From: Asticcacaulis excentricus CB 48 | GTDB lineage: Bacteria; Pseudomonadota; Alphaproteobacteria; Caulobacterales; Caulobacteraceae | Length of the DNA stretch: 64,000 bases | Reading direction: 5' to 3' | Assembly: GCF_000175215.2 (NCBI RefSeq) | Contig: NC_014818.1 | Coordinates: forward strand, 180,261 to 244,260 | Part shown: positions 60,288-64,000 of the stretch, in pieces | How the letters are laid out: each line of letters opens with the position of its first letter | Numbering within the stretch: the first letter of the stretch is position 1 | The notes under the pieces: generated by a model | Seen by the model: only the letters and a program-made list of their open reading frames with translations | Database searches by the model: none | Told to the model about the DNA's origin: nothing | Position numbers and translations under genes: made by a program

Positions 60288-61030
60288 GACTGGCCGACAC
60301 CCAACTGGATTTTCTGGATCAGATTTTGGCCACTCCGGCTCCCACGGTGAGCGAAGGGATGCGCATCTATCGCCACGCCTATCGCGCGCGGCTGTCCGGG
60401 GCGATGGCCGAAACCTATGCGCAGGTCTGGGCGTGGCTGGGCGACGAGACCTTTAAATCAGAAGTGCGAGCCTACATCGAAGCGCATCCATCCAGCCAGT
60501 GGTCGCTTGATGACTATGGACAGGGCTTTGCGACCTTTCTGGGCGGGCGATACCCCGATGATCCCGAAATCGCCGAACTGGCGTGGCTGGATGCCGCCCT
60601 GCGGCAGGCCTTTGCCGCCGAAGATGCGGACCTGCTCGATGGCGCGGCCCTGATGCAGCTCAGCGACTGGGAGGCGGTGCGTTTTGTCCTCAATCCGGCC
60701 CTGCGTCATCGCGCCATCCGCTCCAATGCGCCGGCCCTGTGGCGCGCCCTCTCCAAAGACGAGACGCCGCCGGAGGTACTTTCTTTCAAGGCGACCAGCG
60801 GTCTGTGTGTATGGAAGACTGCGCTGGCATCGCGCTTTCGCACTCTGGAGGCCGACGAATACACCCTTATCTGTGCGCTGGCCGCCGGTCAGGACTTTGC
60901 GGCAGCCTGCGAAACCCTGACCCGCGACGCCAGCGACAGAGACCTCACGGCGCAGATCGGCGCGTGGCTGGGTCAGTGGCTGACCGAAGGATTGGTCACA
61001 GGCCTTGACGCGACAGAGACAAGCTCATGA
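60284..61030 (+). CDS. bufC2: DUF2063 protein, partner of bufferin 2 enzyme
   Basis: A 248-residue DUF2063 protein. It begins MRLADTQLDFLDQILATPAP and has the family segments IYRHAYRARLSGAMAETYAQ, YIEAHPSSQWSLDDYGQGFA and LAWLDAALRQAF. It overlaps bufB2 and the sigma factor gene by 4 bp each, so modification enzymes and regulator are translated from one coupled message. Confidence 0.88.
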   Translation: MRLADTQLDFLDQILATPAPTVSEGMRIYRHAYRARLSGAMAETYAQVWAWLGDETFKSEVRAYIEAHPSSQWSLDDYGQGFATFLGGRYPDDPEIAELAWLDAALRQAFAAEDADLLDGAALMQLSDWEAVRFVLNPALRHRAIRSNAPALWRALSKDETPPEVLSFKATSGLCVWKTALASRFRTLEADEYTLICALAAGQDFAAACETLTRDASDRDLTAQIGAWLGQWLTEGLVTGLDATETSS

Positions 61031-61587
61031 GCCTCAGCCAACCCGACCTCTGGCAGCAGCAGATGCGCGCCGCCCAACGCGGCGATGCGGAGGCTTATCG
61101 CGCCCTCCTCACCGCCCTGCGTCCGTGGCTTTCGGCCTATTTTCGCCGTCGCCTGCAATCGCCAGACACCGAAGACCTTACGCAGATCACGCTGGTCGCG
61201 GTGCATGAAAAGCGCCACACCTATGACCCGACCGCTCCTTTTATGCCGTGGATCGCCGCCGTGGCGCGGCACAAGCTGATCGACCACGTCCGAAAATACG
61301 GCCGCTACGTACATGTTGAGTTGAACGAACTGAATGAGCCAGTGGACGAGGCTTCTCTGGGCCTGCCGGCCACCATTGCACGGCGCGACGTTCAGGTACT
61401 GTTGTCGCAACTGCCTGTTGATCAGGCGCGCGTCATCCGCCTGCACAAGGTCGAAGAACTGAGCCTGGAGGACGTGTCGCGTCTGACCGGCAAATCGGTG
61501 GCTGCCGTCAAGGTCATAGTCCACAGAGGATTGAAAAAGTTACGGGACAGCGTCGGCGTGCCCCGGAAAGTGTACGAAGATGAGTAA
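61027..61587 (+). CDS. sigF: ECF sigma factor, SigF type
   Basis: A 186-residue ECF sigma factor. Region 2 includes DTEDLTQITLVAVHEKRHTY and PWIAAVARHKLIDHVRKYGR. Region 4 includes LPVDQARVIRLHKVEELSLE and DVSRLTGKSVAAVKVIVHRG. It is followed by two DUF1109 proteins, the Caulobacter SigF-NrsF arrangement, in which oxidative and metal stress release the factor. It probably recognises the twin TGTAACC-N16-CGTAC promoters of both buf operons, one of which drives its own gene. Confidence 0.9.
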   Translation: MSLSQPDLWQQQMRAAQRGDAEAYRALLTALRPWLSAYFRRRLQSPDTEDLTQITLVAVHEKRHTYDPTAPFMPWIAAVARHKLIDHVRKYGRYVHVELNELNEPVDEASLGLPATIARRDVQVLLSQLPVDQARVIRLHKVEELSLEDVSRLTGKSVAAVKVIVHRGLKKLRDSVGVPRKVYEDE

Positions 61588-62248
61588 CAACGACACCCCC
61601 GACCTGATCGAGACCTTAAGCCAGTCCGTCAACCCGGTTGCCCCGCTTGGCCGCCGTGGCCTGTGGCTGTGGGTGGGCTTAAGCCTGCTGGCTGGCATCG
61701 CCTTTGTACTGACGACTTACGGCGCACGACCCGAAATGCGTGTGCTGCTCAGCGAAGGGCGCTTGGCTGAAAACCTGTGGGCCTATGCTAAGACGGCCTT
61801 TTTTTTGGCCCTGGCAAGCCTCGCCGTCTGGCAGGTGTTTGCCACGGCGCGACCGGAAGGTAGGCTCAACCGCGCGCAAACCGGGCTGCTGGGTCTGGGC
61901 CTGATTGCGCTTTTGACCCTAACGGGCATCGACATGGCGCGGAACGGTCTGCCCGTAGCGATGACGGGTCTGTCGGATGGCGCGCCAGTGTGCTTCCTGA
62001 CCATACTGGTCGGCGGTATGGCCGGGCTGGGCTTGGGCTGGGCCCTATGGCTGCGCCACACCGCGCCCGGTGATCCGGCTCTGTTCGGGGCGCTGAGTGC
62101 CTTTGCTTCATCGGCCGTGATGACGGTCGCCTATACGCTGCATTGCGACCACGACGCCCCGGCCTATCTGCTGCTGATCTATCTGGCGCCCAATCTGGTG
62201 GCAGCCCTGATCGGCAGTGTCGCCGGGCGCTGGCTGTTCCGATGGTAA
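61580..62248 (+). CDS. nrsF: DUF1109 (NrsF-like) membrane anti-sigma factor, copy 1
   Basis: A 222-residue protein with about six membrane helices. The short cytoplasmic N-terminus (DTPDLIETLSQSVNPVAPLG) should hold the sigma factor. Two Cys stand out, C138 (APVCFLTIL) and C189 (TLHCDHDAP), 51 residues apart, corresponding to the conserved pair essential for signal sensing in Caulobacter NrsF. It overlaps sigF by 8 bp and the second copy by 7 bp. Confidence 0.88.
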   Translation: MSNNDTPDLIETLSQSVNPVAPLGRRGLWLWVGLSLLAGIAFVLTTYGARPEMRVLLSEGRLAENLWAYAKTAFFLALASLAVWQVFATARPEGRLNRAQTGLLGLGLIALLTLTGIDMARNGLPVAMTGLSDGAPVCFLTILVGGMAGLGLGWALWLRHTAPGDPALFGALSAFASSAVMTVAYTLHCDHDAPAYLLLIYLAPNLVAALIGSVAGRWLFRW

Positions 62249-62886
62249 GGCCGCCACACGACCTTATCGAACAGCTGAGCGAAGACCTGCGAGCCGTCAA
62301 GCCGCTCAGCGCCTGGCGGCTTATGGGCCTTGCCCTCGTCTTCGCTGCCGCGACTTTGTTTTGGGTCGTGGGCGTCTATGGGATGCGTCCGGAACTCAGC
62401 GATCTGGAACAGGCGCTGGCTCAGCCGCGTTTTGCGCTGCTCAAACCCGTGGTTTGGGGCTGGGCAGGACTGTCGGCTTTGCACGCCGCCAACGCTTTGT
62501 CACGCCCCGAAGGCCGCTGCCACTGGAGCGACCTCGCCCCGATGGCTGTCATCCTGTTGAGCCACGGCCTTGCCCTGTGGTGGGAGGTCATCCATGCAGG
62601 CTGGGAGGCCGCGACGGCGGGCGGCTTTGGCGGCGCGGCCCTTTGCGGTCTGACCATAATCATCAGCGTCTGGGTGGCCATGCGGCTGGTGACACTTGTA
62701 TGGCTGAGCCGCACTGCATCGTCCCAGCCCCGGCTGCTGCGTCTGTGCACCGCGTTCGGGTTTGCCGGGTTGGCCGCCGCCGCCTATGCCCTGCATTGCC
62801 CGATGGATCAGCCGCTCTATACGCTGTGCGTCTACCTGCCAGCCATCGGCATGGTTTTGCTGATCGAAGGCGTGCAGAAGTCCTAA
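62242..62886 (+). CDS. DUF1109 (NrsF-like) membrane anti-sigma factor, copy 2
   Basis: A 214-residue paralogue of the preceding gene, starting MVRPPHDLIEQLSEDLRAVK. About six membrane helices. It keeps the Cys pair at the same distance: C135 (GAALCGLTIII) and C186 (ALHCPMDQP), 51 residues apart, plus extra Cys at 93, 169 and 196. Start at 62242 gives the conserved N-terminus and overlaps copy 1's stop (ATGGTAA). Its stop meets the convergent esterase gene. Tandem DUF1109 genes behind one sigma factor suggest two sensors or a heterodimer. Confidence 0.85.
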   Translation: MVRPPHDLIEQLSEDLRAVKPLSAWRLMGLALVFAAATLFWVVGVYGMRPELSDLEQALAQPRFALLKPVVWGWAGLSALHAANALSRPEGRCHWSDLAPMAVILLSHGLALWWEVIHAGWEAATAGGFGGAALCGLTIIISVWVAMRLVTLVWLSRTASSQPRLLRLCTAFGFAGLAAAAYALHCPMDQPLYTLCVYLPAIGMVLLIEGVQKS

Positions 62887-63935
62887 GGAGTCTTGCCCGG
62901 CTCAGGACCAAAGTCCAGAGTCTCGGCAAAAAAGGGCAGAACGTGGGTTTTAAAGCGTTGGCCGATGCGATTGCCATGATCGCCTGGATAGACCGAGAAG
63001 CGGCTGTTGACCCCGGAGTCGGTCAGGCGGCGGTGCAGTTCCGCTGCGTCGATGCGAAAGCCATCCTCGTCGCCGACATCCATAGCGATGGCCGTATACC
63101 GCCGCAGATTGAACACGTACTGATCGAGCATAGACAGCGGGGCATTGGCGGCCCAGCGCGCCAGCACGTCCTTGTCCACGTCGCCCTTGTTCGTCGGCAA
63201 ATCGACAAAGAAGGGCGACTTGTGCGGATTGGGTGACCAGGCCGCCGCAACGGCAAAGGTGGCGCGTTGCAGGAAATCGAGCTTCACGGCCGCTTCGGGG
63301 GTGCGGGTAGCCTCGACCTCAGCGGCGATCGGGGCCGGAGGGGCTTCGCGCGCCGAAAGGCAGCAGGGGCTCATGATGTAGAGGGCACCGAAAACTTCAG
63401 GGTACTTCATCCCCAGCCGCACCGCGCCATACCCGCCCATCGAATGGCCCATCAGGCCGCGGCTGCGACGCTCGGGCAGAGTGCGGAAATGGGCGTCGAT
63501 ATAAGCCACCAGATCGCGGGTGATAAAGCCTTCCCAGTCGCCTATCGTAATAGAGCTCGAGTACATCGACCCGTTATGCAGGGTGCGGCTGTCCGGCAGG
63601 ACAAGGATCACACCGGGCAGGCCCTGCATCCGTGCCACATCGAGTGACGTCGGCGTCTGCAACAGGCCGGCGAAGCTGCCGGCATCCATGGCATAGCCGT
63701 GCAGGCCATAGACAACCGGATAGCGCCGGTCAGGGTTCGTCGCATAGTCGGCCGGCAGATAGACAATCACATCGCGATCCGCTGATTCCCCGGCCAAATT
63801 GCCTTCGAGCGCCTTGGCGTGCACCCGGATCTTTTCGAGTCGCGCCCCTGACTGGGCCACCGCCATCAACGGCGACAGACCGACACACAACGCCATTAGT
63901 ACGGCGCATAAACGAAGATGTAAAATGAGCGACAC
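62883..63935 (-). CDS. Secreted esterase of the alpha/beta-hydrolase (esterase D/antigen 85-like) family
   Basis: A 350-residue protein with a signal peptide (about 1-27, ending AVAQ). The alpha/beta-hydrolase fold shows RYPVVYGLHGYAMD (oxyanion region), nucleophile motif GHSMGG (about 164-169), and the late His in VYPGDHGNRIG. Family members hydrolyse small esters, including feruloyl or acetyl groups on polysaccharides and S-formylglutathione. The substrate is unknown. It is convergent with, and overlaps, the second DUF1109 gene by 4 bp, so it is not part of the bufferin operon. Confidence 0.88.
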   Translation of the reverse strand: MSLILHLRLCAVLMALCVGLSPLMAVAQSGARLEKIRVHAKALEGNLAGESADRDVIVYLPADYATNPDRRYPVVYGLHGYAMDAGSFAGLLQTPTSLDVARMQGLPGVILVLPDSRTLHNGSMYSSSITIGDWEGFITRDLVAYIDAHFRTLPERRSRGLMGHSMGGYGAVRLGMKYPEVFGALYIMSPCCLSAREAPPAPIAAEVEATRTPEAAVKLDFLQRATFAVAAAWSPNPHKSPFFVDLPTNKGDVDKDVLARWAANAPLSMLDQYVFNLRRYTAIAMDVGDEDGFRIDAAELHRRLTDSGVNSRFSVYPGDHGNRIGQRFKTHVLPFFAETLDFGPEPGKTP

Positions 63936-64000
63936 GGAGCCCCCCTAAAGGCCTGTTTAGCGTAGCCCCTGACGTGCAGCGGGCGACTTATCTCTGCTTT

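Noticed and set aside
1..64000. CRISPR arrays, tRNA or rRNA genes, intact insertion sequences
   Set aside because: I looked for regular spaced repeats, tRNA-like cloverleaf signatures and transposase motifs and found none that I could support.

Overview
The window looks like a chromosomal piece of a GC-rich alphaproteobacterium of the Caulobacterales, possibly an Asticcacaulis or Caulobacter relative. The evidence is large TonB-dependent receptors, FecI/FecR signalling, sugar-acid catabolism, and an ECF sigma factor with DUF1109/NrsF-type anti-sigma proteins next to DUF2282/DUF692/DUF2063 genes, as in the Caulobacter SigF-NrsF system. No rRNA, tRNA, CRISPR array or intact transposase was found. 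The genus is an inference.

Layout. 1-9426: a nitrogen-scavenging locus with allophanate hydrolase (cut by the window edge), a biotin carboxylase annotated as urea carboxylase but more likely acting on guanidine, two associated DUF1989 proteins, a divergent NikR-like repressor that has lost most nickel ligands, and a three-gene ABC importer. 9745-15040: an accessory island with a Doc module, a GNAT/DUF1778 module, a VapBC module, an AT-rich orphan gene and a HipBA-like module, several with clear palindromic operators. 15276-23430: a TetR-controlled RND tripartite efflux operon, an SDR and a thioredoxin-reductase-like flavoprotein, followed by a decayed TonB receptor. 24178-37879: sugar-acid use, with KdgD, an MFS importer, a Tat-exported protein of unknown family, an AbrB/Doc pair, a LysR regulator, a TonB receptor, and an MFS-GntR-DgoD-SDR operon for galactonate-type substrates. 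38005-40366: a DUF350-YgiB-YgiC operon. 40445-44707: an unrecognised large enzyme, an SDR and a GH130-like phosphorylase. 44730-48896: a Fic protein with its own inverted repeat, stress-type genes and a zinc alcohol dehydrogenase. 48903-56514: FecI/FecR and two homologous, convergent TonB receptors.

The most notable part is 56524-62886. Two divergent operons each encode a bufferin-type metallophore system. One is bufA1-bufB1-bufC1-doxX, possibly running on into a TonB receptor. The other is bufA2-bufB2-bufC2 followed by an ECF sigma factor and two tandem DUF1109 anti-sigma proteins. Both precursor genes are preceded by the same promoter-like signature, TGTAACC-N16-CGTAC, facing away from each other across 44 bp. 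This fits one SigF-type regulon with built-in autoregulation. The precursors are small secreted Cys-rich peptides, DUF692 proteins are iron enzymes that modify cysteines, and DUF2063 proteins are their partners. The presumed role is copper (or other thiophilic metal) binding in the periplasm. A hairpin hiding the ribosome binding site of the downstream TonB receptor, and another hairpin between bufA2 and bufB2, suggest additional post-transcriptional tuning.
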